Origin: Arthrobacter sp. MYb229
GTDB lineage: Bacteria > Actinomycetota > Actinomycetes > Actinomycetales > Micrococcaceae
Length of the DNA: 64,000 nucleotides
Assembly (NCBI RefSeq): GCF_002975405.1
Contig: NZ_PCPS01000001.1
Location: forward strand, 1,346,730 to 1,410,729
Direction of reading: 5' to 3'
Each line of letters begins with the position of its first letter. The first letter of the stretch is position 1. The notes beneath the pieces were generated by a model. The model was not told the DNA's origin and did not search any database. It saw only the letters and a list, made by a program, of their open reading frames with translations. Position numbers and translations under genes: made by a program. Of the stretch, positions 25,829 to 34,257 are shown piece by piece.

Positions 25829-26434
25829 TTAGCCGGCAGTTCTTGCAGGTAAGGTCTGCGGCTTGAACGCTGGACGAGTAGCTTCGAAGGATGTGATGTC
25901 TTCCTCATGCTGCAGGGTCAGGCCAATATCATCAAGGCCCTCCATCAGACGCCAACGCGTGTAGTCATCGATCTGGAATGGTGCCAGGATCGAACCGCAC
26001 TGCACGGTGCGTGCTTCCAAATTTACGGTGACCTCGGTACCGGGATTGTTCTCCAGTTCCTTCCAGATCAGTTCGATATCGCTCTGCGCGACCTCGGCAG
26101 CAACTAGGCCCTGCTTACCCGAGTTGCCGCGAAAGATATCGGCAAAACGTGAGGAGATCACCGCTTTGAAGCCATAGTCCTTCAAGGCCCAGACCGCGTG
26201 TTCACGGGATGAACCGGTGCCGAAGTCCGGACCGGCAACCAGCACCGAACCATTGGTGTACGGCTCGGTATTCAGGATGAAATTTTCATCCCGGCGCCAG
26301 CCGGCAAACAACGCATCTTCAAAGCCCGTGCGAGTGATTCGCTTGAGGTAGACGGCCGGGATGATCTGGTCGGTGTCGATGTTGCTCTGACGCAGTGGGA
26401 CACCAATCCCGGTGTGGGTAATAACTTTTTCCAT
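25829..26434 (-). CDS. leuD: 3-isopropylmalate dehydratase small subunit
   Basis: A 201-residue swivel subunit that works with LeuC to isomerise 2-isopropylmalate to 3-isopropylmalate in leucine synthesis. [19 protein letters not shown] and [15 protein letters not shown] are the substrate-binding signatures of LeuD. It starts 14 bases after leuC on the same strand and ends at a good terminator. Confidence 0.97.
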   Translation of the reverse strand: MEKVITHTGIGVPLRQSNIDTDQIIPAVYLKRITRTGFEDALFAGWRRDENFILNTEPYTNGSVLVAGPDFGTGSSREHAVWALKDYGFKAVISSRFADIFRGNSGKQGLVAAEVAQSDIELIWKELENNPGTEVTVNLEARTVQCGSILAPFQIDDYTRWRLMEGLDDIGLTLQHEEDITSFEATRPAFKPQTLPARTAG

Positions 26435-26448
26435 GATGGTGTTCCTTC

Positions 26449-27897
26449 CTAGACCGATACCGGAGCGTTAATGAGATCCGCGGGCGAAGCCAGCGTGCCA
26501 CGGACGGCGGTGGCCGCGGCGACCAGCGGGGATACCAGGTGGGTGCGTCCGCCCTTGCCTTGACGTCCTTCAAAGTTTCGGTTTGAAGTGGACGCGCAGC
26601 GCTCCTGCTCGGCCAACTGATCCGGGTTCATCCCCAAGCACATGGAGCAGCCAGCAAAACGCCATTCGGCACCGAAGTCCTTGAAGACCTGGTCGAGGCC
26701 TTCGGCTTCGGCTTCGAGTCGAACTCGTGCCGAACCGGGAACCACGATCATGCGGATCTGCGGGTCCTTTTCACGGCCCTTGATGATCTCGGCCGCGGCT
26801 CGCAGGTCTTCCATCCGCGAATTGGTGCAGGAACCCAGGAATACGGTGTCGACACGGATTTCCTTCATCGGTGTTCCACCGATGAGTCCCATGTATTCGA
26901 GTGCGCGTTCGCAGGCCTTGCGATCGTTTTCGTCTTCAAAATCTTCAGGTACCGGAACCCTGGAGGAAAGTGAAACGCCTTGACCCGGGTTGGTGCCCCA
27001 GGTGACGAATGGTTCCAGTTCATCCGCGTTCAGGAACACTTCATTGTCGAAGCGTGCGCCTTCATCGCTTTGCAGGGTCTGCCAGTATTCAACGGCAGCA
27101 TCCCAGTCGGCACCTTGCGGCGCATGCGGGCGTCCCTTGACATATTCGAAGGTTGTTTCGTCCGGCGCAATCATTCCTGCGCGCGCACCGGCCTCAATGG
27201 ACATGTTGCAGATGGTCATGCGTGCGTCCATGGACAATGCACGGATCGCGGAGCCGCGGTATTCCAACACGTAGCCCTGCCCGCCGCCGGTGCCGATCTT
27301 GGCGATGACAGCCAAGATAATGTCCTTTGCGGTCACTCCGGGCTTGAGCGTGCCTTCAACATTGATGGACATGGTCTTGAATGGCTTCAGGCTCAACGAC
27401 TGGGTTGCCATCACGTGCTCAACCTCGGATGTGCCGATGCCGAAGGCCAATGCGCCGAAGGCGCCGTGCGTTGAGGTGTGGGAGTCACCGCACACCACGG
27501 TCATGCCCGGCTGCGTCAGACCCAGCTGCGGGCCAACCACGTGCACGATCCCCTGTTCCTTGTCACCCAAGGAGTGCAGGCGAACACCGAATTCCTTGCA
27601 GTTATCGCGCAAGGTGAAAATCTGTGTCCGGCTGGTCAAATCCGCAATGGGCTTGTCGATGTCGAGGGTCGGGGTGTTGTGATCCTCGGTGGCGATAGTG
27701 AGATCTGGGCGGCGCAGCTTGCGCCCGGCCAACCGCAGGCCTTCGAAGGCTTGCGGCGAGGTGACCTCGTGTAGCAGGTGAAGGTCAATGTAGATCAAAT
27801 CGGGCTGACGGGCTTCGCCCTGCCCTTCTCCCTGGCGCACTACGTGCGCGTTCCAGACCTTTTCTGCCAAGGTCTGGGGCGACTGCATGGTGGACAT
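26449..27897 (-). CDS. leuC: 3-isopropylmalate dehydratase large subunit
   Basis: A 482-residue aconitase-family enzyme carrying the [4Fe-4S] cluster. Cluster cysteines are visible in [12 protein letters not shown] and in [27 protein letters not shown] and [13 protein letters not shown] are further family signatures. The start is the ATG at 27897, eight bases after GAGGAG; a GTG nine bases earlier overlaps that site. Upstream is a 113-bp region shared with the divergent ndgR gene containing the TCTCA-N5-TGAGA operator. Confidence 0.97.
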   Translation of the reverse strand: MSTMQSPQTLAEKVWNAHVVRQGEGQGEARQPDLIYIDLHLLHEVTSPQAFEGLRLAGRKLRRPDLTIATEDHNTPTLDIDKPIADLTSRTQIFTLRDNCKEFGVRLHSLGDKEQGIVHVVGPQLGLTQPGMTVVCGDSHTSTHGAFGALAFGIGTSEVEHVMATQSLSLKPFKTMSINVEGTLKPGVTAKDIILAVIAKIGTGGGQGYVLEYRGSAIRALSMDARMTICNMSIEAGARAGMIAPDETTFEYVKGRPHAPQGADWDAAVEYWQTLQSDEGARFDNEVFLNADELEPFVTWGTNPGQGVSLSSRVPVPEDFEDENDRKACERALEYMGLIGGTPMKEIRVDTVFLGSCTNSRMEDLRAAAEIIKGREKDPQIRMIVVPGSARVRLEAEAEGLDQVFKDFGAEWRFAGCSMCLGMNPDQLAEQERCASTSNRNFEGRQGKGGRTHLVSPLVAAATAVRGTLASPADLINAPVSV

Positions 27898-27960
27898 GCG
27901 ACACACTCCTCAAGCTACGAACTATCAATACCTTTACTTTGACACTTCACAGAACCCCAT

Positions 27961-27995
27961 TTCCAGTATCTGGACTTGAATCTCAAATACTGAGA
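27961..27995. promoter_or_regulatory. Probable NdgR/LtbR operator: palindrome plus a degenerate second copy
   Basis: TCTCA-AATAC-TGAGA at 27981-27995 is a perfect inverted repeat, and exactly the same 15 bases occur upstream of leuB at 42764-42778. A degenerate palindrome (TTCCAGTATCTGGAC, 27961-27975) is centred 20 bp away and matches 9 of 15 positions of the reverse complement of the main site. Position between leuC and the IclR-type regulator gene and the repeat at leuB make this the likely site of that regulator. Binding itself is inferred. Confidence 0.75.
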
Positions 27996-28004
27996 CATGA
28001 TAAT
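27976..28004 (+). promoter_or_regulatory. Promoter of ndgR, likely leaderless
   Basis: TTGAAT at 27976-27981 and GATAAT at 27999-28004 are separated by exactly 17 bp, a strong housekeeping-sigma match. The ATG of ndgR begins seven bases after the -10 element, where transcription should start, so the mRNA is probably leaderless. The operator palindrome fills almost the whole spacer, which suggests autorepression. Confidence 0.7.
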
Positions 28005-28010
28005 GGTTTC

Positions 28011-28733
28011 ATGACTACAGGTAGCGGTGTTGGTGTTCTGGATAAGGCAGCAGCCATTCTCAATGCATTGGAAAATGGGCCAACGTCCCTCTCGCAGCTG
28101 GTCGAAATCACTAGAATTTCCCGGCCAACGGTGCACCGCATCGCCCAATCATTGGTTCACCATGGCCTGGTGGGCCGCGACTTGCACGGCCGATTTGAGC
28201 TCGGTGGGCGACTTGTCGAGCTCGCCAGCGCGGCCGGTGAAGACAGATTGGTCAGCACTGCGGGGCCGGTATTGACCAAGTTGCGCGACCTGACCGGTGA
28301 GAGCACACAGGTATTCCGCAAGCAGGGTGAATTCCGTGTGTGTATTGCCAGCGCAGAACGTCCTGTGGGATTACGCGACACCATTCCGGTGGGTACGCAG
28401 TTGTCCATGAAGGCAGGTTCCGCCGCGCAGGTTCTCTTAGCCTGGGAAGACAACGAACGCATGATCGGCGGCTTGCAACATGCTCGCTTCACCCCGACCA
28501 TCTTGGCCGGGGTACGTCGCCGCGGGTGGGCCCAATCGCTAGGCGAACGCGAACCAGGCGTCGCCTCGGTGTCGGCTCCCGTGCGCGGCCAATCGGGTCG
28601 GGTCATTGCGGCATTATCGATGTCTGGCCCGATTGAACGACTGACCCGCCAGCCGGGAAAGATCCACCACGATTCCATAGTCAATGCCGCGCGCGAGCTT
28701 TCGGACTTGCTGCGGATCCAATCAGAAGGATAA
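28011..28733 (+). CDS. ndgR: IclR-family regulator of leucine genes (NdgR/LtbR type)
   Basis: A 240-residue transcription factor. The N-terminal winged helix (residues about 5-65) includes SLSQLVEITRISRPTVHRIAQSL as the helix-turn-helix, and the C-terminal IclR effector domain follows. Divergent placement beside leuC is the hallmark of NdgR in Streptomyces and LtbR in Corynebacterium, which control leuCD, leuB and related genes. I start at the ATG at 28011 because the peptide before it is not conserved-looking and the promoter lies there; a frame beginning at 27939 also exists. Only 12 bases separate its stop from that of thiL on the other strand. Confidence 0.88.
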   Translation: MTTGSGVGVLDKAAAILNALENGPTSLSQLVEITRISRPTVHRIAQSLVHHGLVGRDLHGRFELGGRLVELASAAGEDRLVSTAGPVLTKLRDLTGESTQVFRKQGEFRVCIASAERPVGLRDTIPVGTQLSMKAGSAAQVLLAWEDNERMIGGLQHARFTPTILAGVRRRGWAQSLGEREPGVASVSAPVRGQSGRVIAALSMSGPIERLTRQPGKIHHDSIVNAARELSDLLRIQSEG

Positions 28734-28745
28734 ATCGGCGGGCGC

Positions 28746-29762
28746 TTAGCCGAAGTGGTCGAAGCCGCTTCGGTAGTCCAGTTGCTTTCCATCGAGGACA
28801 ACATTTGAACGCCGGCCGGTCAGAGGCACCACTTCGCCCACCACCGAGAATTCCTCTGGAATCTCAACGCCTGCCGGGAAGCAAGCGAGCAGCCCGAAGT
28901 CCTCACCGCCGTGCAGTACCCAATGCATAGGATCAAAGTCCAAGAGCTTTGCCGCTGGTTCCAGCCGATGTGCAAAGACTCCAAGAGCGGAACTATCCAA
29001 CTCGATGCTGACATGGCTCGCCTTGGCCAGTCGTCCAGCATCTCGGACGAGCCCGTCGGAAATATCCATCATGGCATGAGCGCCGGCTTGGGCAGCCCGC
29101 GGGCCAGATTCCAAGGGCGGGGTTGGCTTGCACTGGGCATCGGCAAGACGAAGCACCGCGCGGCTCCAGGTCGTTGCTTCATGCTTTCCCTCTAGCAAGG
29201 CTAGCCCTGCCCCAGCTGCGCCAAGCCGGCCAGCTACGGCGAGCCGATCTCCTGGCTTAGCCCCCGTGCGAAGGACTTTTCCATATTCGCACTCGCCCAA
29301 CACGGTGGTAGTCACCGAAATCTCAGATGAACGGCTGAGGTCACCGCCTAAAACGGCCAAGCGCTCGGCCCCGAGCGAAGAAATCGCGGCAGCAATTCCA
29401 CGAGCGAATTCCTTGGCCCAAAACAGCGAAACCTCCGCTGGCATCGAAAGTGAAATGACGGCACCTGTAGGGACGCCGCCCATGGCGTTGATGTCAGAAA
29501 CATTTTGAGCGATCGACTTCCAGCCGATGTCATACGCCGCATGTTCGTGTCCGCTGGGCCAAACCAAACGAAAATCTTGGTCTTGGACAATGGTATCCAC
29601 GGAGACGACCACTTCTCCCCCGGCAACGCGGAGCGCTCCGGCATCATCTCCAGGCCCGAGTCCCGCATCCTTGGCGTCCAAGAGCGGCAGGATCTCGTTC
29701 AAGATTCCTTGTTCACCAATGTCGCCCACGGTCGGGCTATTGTCAGTCTGTTGATTAGTCAC
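28746..29762 (-). CDS. thiL: Thiamine-monophosphate kinase
   Basis: A 338-residue AIRS-fold kinase making thiamine diphosphate from thiamine monophosphate. GPGDDAGAL carries the phosphate/Mg aspartates, VSVDTIVQDQDF and MGGVPTGAVISLSMP are family signatures, VLGGDLSRS and MMDISDGLVRDAGRLA follow in order. The start is a GTG at 29762, six bases after the stop of the GTPase gene, with no separate ribosome binding site, so it depends on coupling with that gene. It is the last gene of a three-gene run with the two GTPases. Confidence 0.93.
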   Translation of the reverse strand: MTNQQTDNSPTVGDIGEQGILNEILPLLDAKDAGLGPGDDAGALRVAGGEVVVSVDTIVQDQDFRLVWPSGHEHAAYDIGWKSIAQNVSDINAMGGVPTGAVISLSMPAEVSLFWAKEFARGIAAAISSLGAERLAVLGGDLSRSSEISVTTTVLGECEYGKVLRTGAKPGDRLAVAGRLGAAGAGLALLEGKHEATTWSRAVLRLADAQCKPTPPLESGPRAAQAGAHAMMDISDGLVRDAGRLAKASHVSIELDSSALGVFAHRLEPAAKLLDFDPMHWVLHGGEDFGLLACFPAGVEIPEEFSVVGEVVPLTGRRSNVVLDGKQLDYRSGFDHFG

Positions 29763-29768
29763 AGGTTG

Positions 29769-31412
29769 CTATTCGGCTTTCTTCGCCGCGTTGGAAATCA
29801 ACGCTGCATAACTGTTGTATTGCTCTAAGTGGTGTGCAGTGGGATCCACGATATATCGACGGACGACCCCCGACACTGAATTTTGGAGGTTTTTAAGCGC
29901 TTTCCTACGCTTCAGTCTAGCGACCATTCGATTGACGAATGATCCAAGAATTCCGAGGACTATGCCCAGAAGTATCCCGGTGAAAACCATCAGCGTGGGA
30001 ATCGCGATCCCTTCGACTCGTGGCGTCTGCGGCAGGTCGAATTGGAAGTACGCGGCCAACGCTATTCCGCCCAGCCATAACGCGCCGGCCAGGGCCACGA
30101 TGATGCCAAGCCATTGGACAAACTTGGTGACCGGCCACCACCAGGACTTCTTTTCAACGCCCAAGGTGCTGCTGGCAATGGCTATATCAATATCGTTGGC
30201 TAGTTCTTCCTTCTGCTCATGCACGCCGTCCTTCAATGATTGGGACCAGCGTGGCGACAGATCTTCGGTGGCTTCGCCAAGATAGCGCCCTACCGATTGG
30301 TCAACCGCCGCATTTTCGGCCACAGAAAGATCCGGGCGAGACGTCAACGTGATTTCTGGCTTTTCGATTCCACGCCCAAGGTTCATGCGCTTGAGCGGAT
30401 CGTTGCGCAGTCGAGTGAGCCAGCTGGTGATTGGCCAGCCCGTATTGGTTGAGGCGCGTAACTTATATGACGTCTGCACGGCATCGGCAATGCGGTGCGT
30501 TCCATGAGCTTTGGCGATATTGCGTTCTAGTTCGGATTGCTCCATCACTCCTGGCATTCTGACCTTGGGCACGGCGAGTTCACCTTCAAGCGTGCGCAGC
30601 AGTTCGTCAACATCGGCGCGTAAGCGCCGGGTGGCCTGCACCTTGGTTTTCAGTGCAGAAGCAAACTTTCCACGAATGCCCTCTAGTCCTTCGCCGGTAC
30701 GCGCTGAGGCCAGAATAACGGGAACCTGTCCAACCCCTTCGCTTTCAAGCAACGCGGCCAAGGAACCGCTCACAGGTGCCCGGTCGTTAGGCGCAATGGT
30801 GTCTATCTGGTTGAGCACCACTAAGAGGTTTCCGCGCTGTCCTGAAAGTTCGCTGAGGTATCCATGATGGATCGAGGCGTCGGCATATTTCTGGGGATCT
30901 AATACCCATACCAGGTAATCAACTTGCCCCGCTAGACGCGACGCGATCTGATGGTGCTCGGTGGAGGTTGAATCCATATCCGGCAGGTCAAGCAGGATCA
31001 GTCCTCCGGCTTGGTCCTGTGATTTTTTCGCTTCCGCACCGAGCACCTGGGAATCAAGGACATGACGCTCGCTTACTTCGAGCCAATCGAGCAGCTCACC
31101 GGCGCCTTCCGGCTGCCAGATGGCGGCCACCGTCTTGGTAGTGGTGGGCCGAATGACGCCAGTTTGCGCAATATCGGAACCGACAAGGGCGTTGAAAAGC
31201 GATGATTTGCCGCTGCCTGTCGCACCGAACAGCCCGAAGACCACGTGGTCTGCCGACAGCTGGCGGCGGGCTTCCGCTCGTTCGATGACCACCGCAGCGT
31301 GATCAACTACTTCAGGTTCAAGATAGGGCTCGGCAATTTGCATTGCCGAAACCACCGCGTCAATTTGCTCGCTAAGTCCCGAATGAGCACGATTCACCTT
31401 GCGCTCGCTCAT
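29769..31412 (-). CDS. Membrane GTPase, dynamin-like (second of a pair)
   Basis: A 547-residue GTPase with G1 GATGSGKSSLFNALVG at about residue 64, a threonine-rich switch region (RPTTTKTVAA), G3 LLDLPDMDS and G4 LNQID. About 230 residues of mostly helical sequence separate the G domain from two close hydrophobic segments near residues 430-490 (IIVALAGALWLGGIALAAY and a second VFTGILLGIVLGILGSF). This layout, G domain then helices then membrane hairpin, matches bacterial dynamin-like pairs such as Streptomyces DynA/DynB, which act in membrane remodelling at septa. It overlaps its partner gene by four bases (ATGA). Exact role here is inference. Confidence 0.85.
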   Translation of the reverse strand: MSERKVNRAHSGLSEQIDAVVSAMQIAEPYLEPEVVDHAAVVIERAEARRQLSADHVVFGLFGATGSGKSSLFNALVGSDIAQTGVIRPTTTKTVAAIWQPEGAGELLDWLEVSERHVLDSQVLGAEAKKSQDQAGGLILLDLPDMDSTSTEHHQIASRLAGQVDYLVWVLDPQKYADASIHHGYLSELSGQRGNLLVVLNQIDTIAPNDRAPVSGSLAALLESEGVGQVPVILASARTGEGLEGIRGKFASALKTKVQATRRLRADVDELLRTLEGELAVPKVRMPGVMEQSELERNIAKAHGTHRIADAVQTSYKLRASTNTGWPITSWLTRLRNDPLKRMNLGRGIEKPEITLTSRPDLSVAENAAVDQSVGRYLGEATEDLSPRWSQSLKDGVHEQKEELANDIDIAIASSTLGVEKKSWWWPVTKFVQWLGIIVALAGALWLGGIALAAYFQFDLPQTPRVEGIAIPTLMVFTGILLGIVLGILGSFVNRMVARLKRRKALKNLQNSVSGVVRRYIVDPTAHHLEQYNSYAALISNAAKKAE

Positions 31413-33190
31413 GCCTTGAATCCTCCCCTGCGCAGTCCGTTGACTTGTTCGCGTAGTTCTTGCACGATTACCGGCTGAAGATTAGCTTCAATCTCTCCCT
31501 GATAGACAGCCAGATTCTCGTCCATGAGTTCGCGTGTTCTGGCTTCCAACATGGTACGTGCGCGCGTGGCCATACGCCGAACTGCTTCTTCACCGAATAT
31601 AGCTTCCAATAATTTCTGCCCGACAACGGCAGAGCCACCGGCGATGCCTAGTTCCAGCCCGGTCATGCCGGCGGTAGAAGCGAAGACGACAACCATGAGC
31701 GCTACCGCCACCCCATTGACGCCGAAGGCGGCAATCCTCGCGGTTTTTCGTTTGCCAGCCCCCTCGCTCCGGATCATTTCCAAGACATCTTTCTGCCACG
31801 CGCGGATGCTATCCGCGGCCCGGACCTCAAGGTCTTTGCCGGGGCGTTCCGCCGGGAGCGATGCTAAAAGGTGTGTCCCGATGGGTGTATTGCGCCAGTT
31901 CCGATCAATGTCTTGGAAGGCATTGGTGATTTCGCTGACCAATACGGTGTGAAGCCCAGATTCTATTGCTTCTTCCACTCGATGGGTCGCCACCGGTTTC
32001 CCGCTGAAAAAGGAACCGACTCGATCTCGAATTCTGCCTATGACGCCTTCAATGCCGCGCAGCAGTTCGCCGGCTCCCACAAAATCTTGCCATCTGGCGA
32101 GGATCTCGCCGCGAAGGAGCGAACCGTCGTTCAACGCCTCTGTAGTTTTGCCCACGGCGAAAGCGAACCGTTCGGTGGCGACCTTCCCCAGGGCGTTGAG
32201 CTGCGAGTCCTGGTCTTCGGCTTCTTCGCTGAGCGCGTGGAGGTCTTCGTGCAATCTCCTGATAGCGCCTTCGAGCGTTTGCTCAGCGATGCGTTGGCGT
32301 TCGGTGGCGTCAGCAGCCAGGGAATTCAGCCAAGCCGAAAAAGGTTCGATTCGTTCCCCAGGAATCATTGCTCGTTCATCCAGCTGAACTTCATTGATTA
32401 CATGGAGTAGTTTGGGGTCCAGGTTTTTTGCGGCAAGCAACCGTTCGAGATCTGGAACGATATCCGTTTCGGCGCCGGCCGGGACACGGTTGAGAATCAC
32501 GCATACGGTGATTTCGCGGATACCTGCTTCGCTTAGTACTTCCCACGGAATAGCGTCGGCATAACGGTTCGCCGTGGTGACGAAGATCCAGAGGTCTGCG
32601 GCATTCAAGAGTTGTCCGGCTAGGGCGCGATTGTCGTCGGAAACCGAATCGATGTCTGGTGCATCGAGGATTGCCAGCCCGCGTGGAACGTTCGGATGCG
32701 GCACGACAAGCAGCGCGTCGTGGCGATCCATCCCATGCCCTGCGCTGAAGCCTGCCCCACTCAGCCGGGTCAGTTCAGGAAGTACCCGCTCGTTTCCGAA
32801 CCAAGGTTCATCTGCGGGGTTCACCGCAAGTACTGGAGTTCGCGTGGTGGGCCGCACGGCGCCGGAGCGGCTAATCTGGTCGCCGAGCAGGGAGTTCACC
32901 AACGTAGATTTTCCGGCACCGGTTGATCCGCCAACCACAGCCAGCAGCGGGGCGTTCAAGTTCTTGAGACGAGGCTCCAGATAATCATTGATCTGGTGCA
33001 AAGCCTTCACTCTCAGCTGTTCGCCGCCGGGAGCCGAATGCGAGGTGGAGAGGATAAAGTTCAGATCATTTAATGACGATTCGAGCTTGGCAAAGCGATC
33101 CAGTAGCTGAACGGCACCGGCGTCAGGTAGCTGGTTCGCCGGTTCGGTCGGCTCCTGCGGCAATGATGTGGACTCCATAAGCTCCATCAT
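31409..33190 (-). CDS. Membrane GTPase, dynamin-like (first of a pair)
   Basis: A 593-residue GTPase with G1 GGSTGAGKSTLVNSLLG near residue 88, RPTTRTPVLAV in the switch region, G3 ILDAPDIDS and G4 VILNRVP. A long helical part precedes hydrophobic segments around residues 480-530 (VNGVAVALMVVVFAST and GLELGIAGGSAVVG). It resembles its neighbour in layout but not closely in sequence. Genes of this sort come in adjacent pairs in many actinobacteria and their proteins act together. The start is placed at 33190, though ATGs at 33187 and 33178 are also possible. tRNA-Glu lies just upstream with its own terminator. Confidence 0.85.
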   Translation of the reverse strand: MMELMESTSLPQEPTEPANQLPDAGAVQLLDRFAKLESSLNDLNFILSTSHSAPGGEQLRVKALHQINDYLEPRLKNLNAPLLAVVGGSTGAGKSTLVNSLLGDQISRSGAVRPTTRTPVLAVNPADEPWFGNERVLPELTRLSGAGFSAGHGMDRHDALLVVPHPNVPRGLAILDAPDIDSVSDDNRALAGQLLNAADLWIFVTTANRYADAIPWEVLSEAGIREITVCVILNRVPAGAETDIVPDLERLLAAKNLDPKLLHVINEVQLDERAMIPGERIEPFSAWLNSLAADATERQRIAEQTLEGAIRRLHEDLHALSEEAEDQDSQLNALGKVATERFAFAVGKTTEALNDGSLLRGEILARWQDFVGAGELLRGIEGVIGRIRDRVGSFFSGKPVATHRVEEAIESGLHTVLVSEITNAFQDIDRNWRNTPIGTHLLASLPAERPGKDLEVRAADSIRAWQKDVLEMIRSEGAGKRKTARIAAFGVNGVAVALMVVVFASTAGMTGLELGIAGGSAVVGQKLLEAIFGEEAVRRMATRARTMLEARTRELMDENLAVYQGEIEANLQPVIVQELREQVNGLRRGGFKA

Positions 33191-33242
33191 GCCTTATGGA
33201 GAGCACTCTGCCATCAGCACACGAATGCATTGGCCGGTTAAA

Positions 33243-33270
33243 GGAAAAAACCACGACTGTGTCGTGGTTT
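33243..33270 (-). terminator. Rho-independent terminator of the tRNA transcript
   Basis: On the minus strand AAACCACGAC pairs with GTCGTGGTTT across a 3-nt loop and is followed by a T-run. It begins 3 nt beyond the 3' end of tRNA-Glu. Confidence 0.9.
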
Positions 33271-33272
33271 TG

Positions 33273-33345
33273 TGACCCCAACGGGATTCGAACCCGTGTT
33301 GCCGCCGTGAGAGGGCGGAGTACTAGGCCGCTATACGATGGGGCC
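33273..33345 (-). tRNA. tRNA-Glu (CTC)
   Basis: The minus strand folds into a full cloverleaf of 73 nt: acceptor GGCCCCA with TGGGGTC, D-arm TATAGCGGCCTAGTA, anticodon loop CTCTCAC within a CCGCC/GGCGG stem, and T-arm ACGGGTTCGAATCCCGT. The anticodon CTC reads GAG codons. CCA is not encoded. It lies 48 bp after tRNA-Gln and ends before a strong terminator. Confidence 0.97.
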
Positions 33346-33393
33346 GTACGCTGAAGATTTCTCTTCAACTCACCAAATTACTCTGGTGAAGCG

Positions 33394-33465
33394 CTGGGAT
33401 ACCAGGACTCGAACCTAGAATGACGGAACCAGAAACCGTTGTGTTGCCAATTACACCATATCCCA
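33394..33465 (-). tRNA. tRNA-Gln (CTG)
   Basis: The minus strand folds as a 72-nt cloverleaf: acceptor TGGGATA with TATCCCA, anticodon loop TTCTGGT with anticodon CTG, and T-arm CTAGGTTCGAGTCCTGG. The discriminator is G. CCA is not encoded. It is cotranscribed with tRNA-Glu from the promoter at 33534-33562. In actinobacteria glutaminyl-tRNA is often made through Glu-tRNA-Gln by GltX, whose gene is nearby. Confidence 0.97.
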
Positions 33466-33533
33466 ATGTGACTTGGGCCTTTGATCAAAAAACCTCCAGG
33501 GGATTCGGATCGCACGCCGCAGCACGAGAATTA

Positions 33534-33562
33534 ACTATACCCACGTAGCCGAGCCATGACAA
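33534..33562 (-). promoter_or_regulatory. Promoter of the tRNA-Gln/tRNA-Glu operon
   Basis: On the minus strand TTGTCA (33562-33557) and TATAGT (33539-33534) are separated by exactly 17 bp. Transcription would start near 33527, about 60 nt before tRNA-Gln, leaving a 5' leader for processing. Confidence 0.75.
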
Positions 33563-33569
33563 ATTGATC

Positions 33570-34215
33570 ATGCGCGCTCAGGGCCCTTCGTGAGTCACGG
33601 GGATTCTTCGCAGCAGAGAGGTGGGCTCTGCTAAGTCCGGCCACCGCGCCTCCGGAGTGGGGCTCACGCTCCAATGCACGGTCGGCCAAAACCGCGGCGA
33701 GTCCAGCGTTCTTCGCGCCGAGCGCATCATTAACGCGATTATCTCCGGTGTACAGCGTCCAAGCGGGCTAGGTTGCCGATGCAGAGCAACCTGCCATATA
33801 TGCTGCCAGGTCTGGTTTCGGAGCTCCCGCGGTATCCGAACCAATCACCACCGATAATCCTGAAAGACACGCCACTTCCAACTTCAATCGTTGCTACGGC
33901 TCGTACCCCTCGGCCCAGAAGCGAAACTCGTCATCGCGGGGTATCATTCCCCGGCGAGTTCCAAGGATCAAGTCAAGCACTGTTGGCGCTGTCCCAAAAA
34001 TGTGTGTTTTCCGGACATGTGTCTCTCTTATGCTCCAGCATTGTCATCGACAAAAGTCCTCGGACATACCCCGGAGCAGGGTGGACGAGACGTCTTGAAG
34101 CTTGTCGGCGACCATCGCGAGGAATGCCTCGATGGAAGCCGTGTGCAAATACTCCAAGGTATCGTCAATATCAAAGAGAACGCCTTCGATACGTCCACCC
34201 GTCAGGACAGGGACA
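33570..34215 (-). pseudogene. Broken HAD-family hydrolase gene
   Basis: Pieces of a haloacid-dehalogenase-like phosphatase can be read in order on the minus strand, but no single frame is intact. First comes GVLFDIDDTLEYL with the catalytic DxDxT box near 34180, then DDEFRFWAEGY, then QRLKLEVACLSGL, then GSDTAGAPKPDLAAY (the conserved lysine region), then TGDNRVNDALGAKNAG (the final acidic motif) near 33690. In-frame stops interrupt it before QRLK and before PAWTLYTGDN, and the reading frame changes after the first block. All HAD motifs survive, so decay is recent. It lies between gltX and the tRNA promoter, all on one strand. Confidence 0.8.
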
Positions 34216-34227
34216 TCGAAGGCGTTC
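34178..34227 (-). terminator. Long hairpin downstream of gltX
   Basis: GAACGCCTTCGAT (34178-34190) and its exact complement (34215-34227) flank a 24-nt loop that itself can pair (GTCC with GGAC). It starts 31 nt past the gltX stop and overlaps the beginning of the broken HAD gene. A short T-rich tract follows on the minus strand, so it may act as the gltX terminator, though the T-run is weak. Confidence 0.45.
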
Positions 34228-34257
34228 TTCAGTTAACTCTTTTCAGATTATGCCCTG

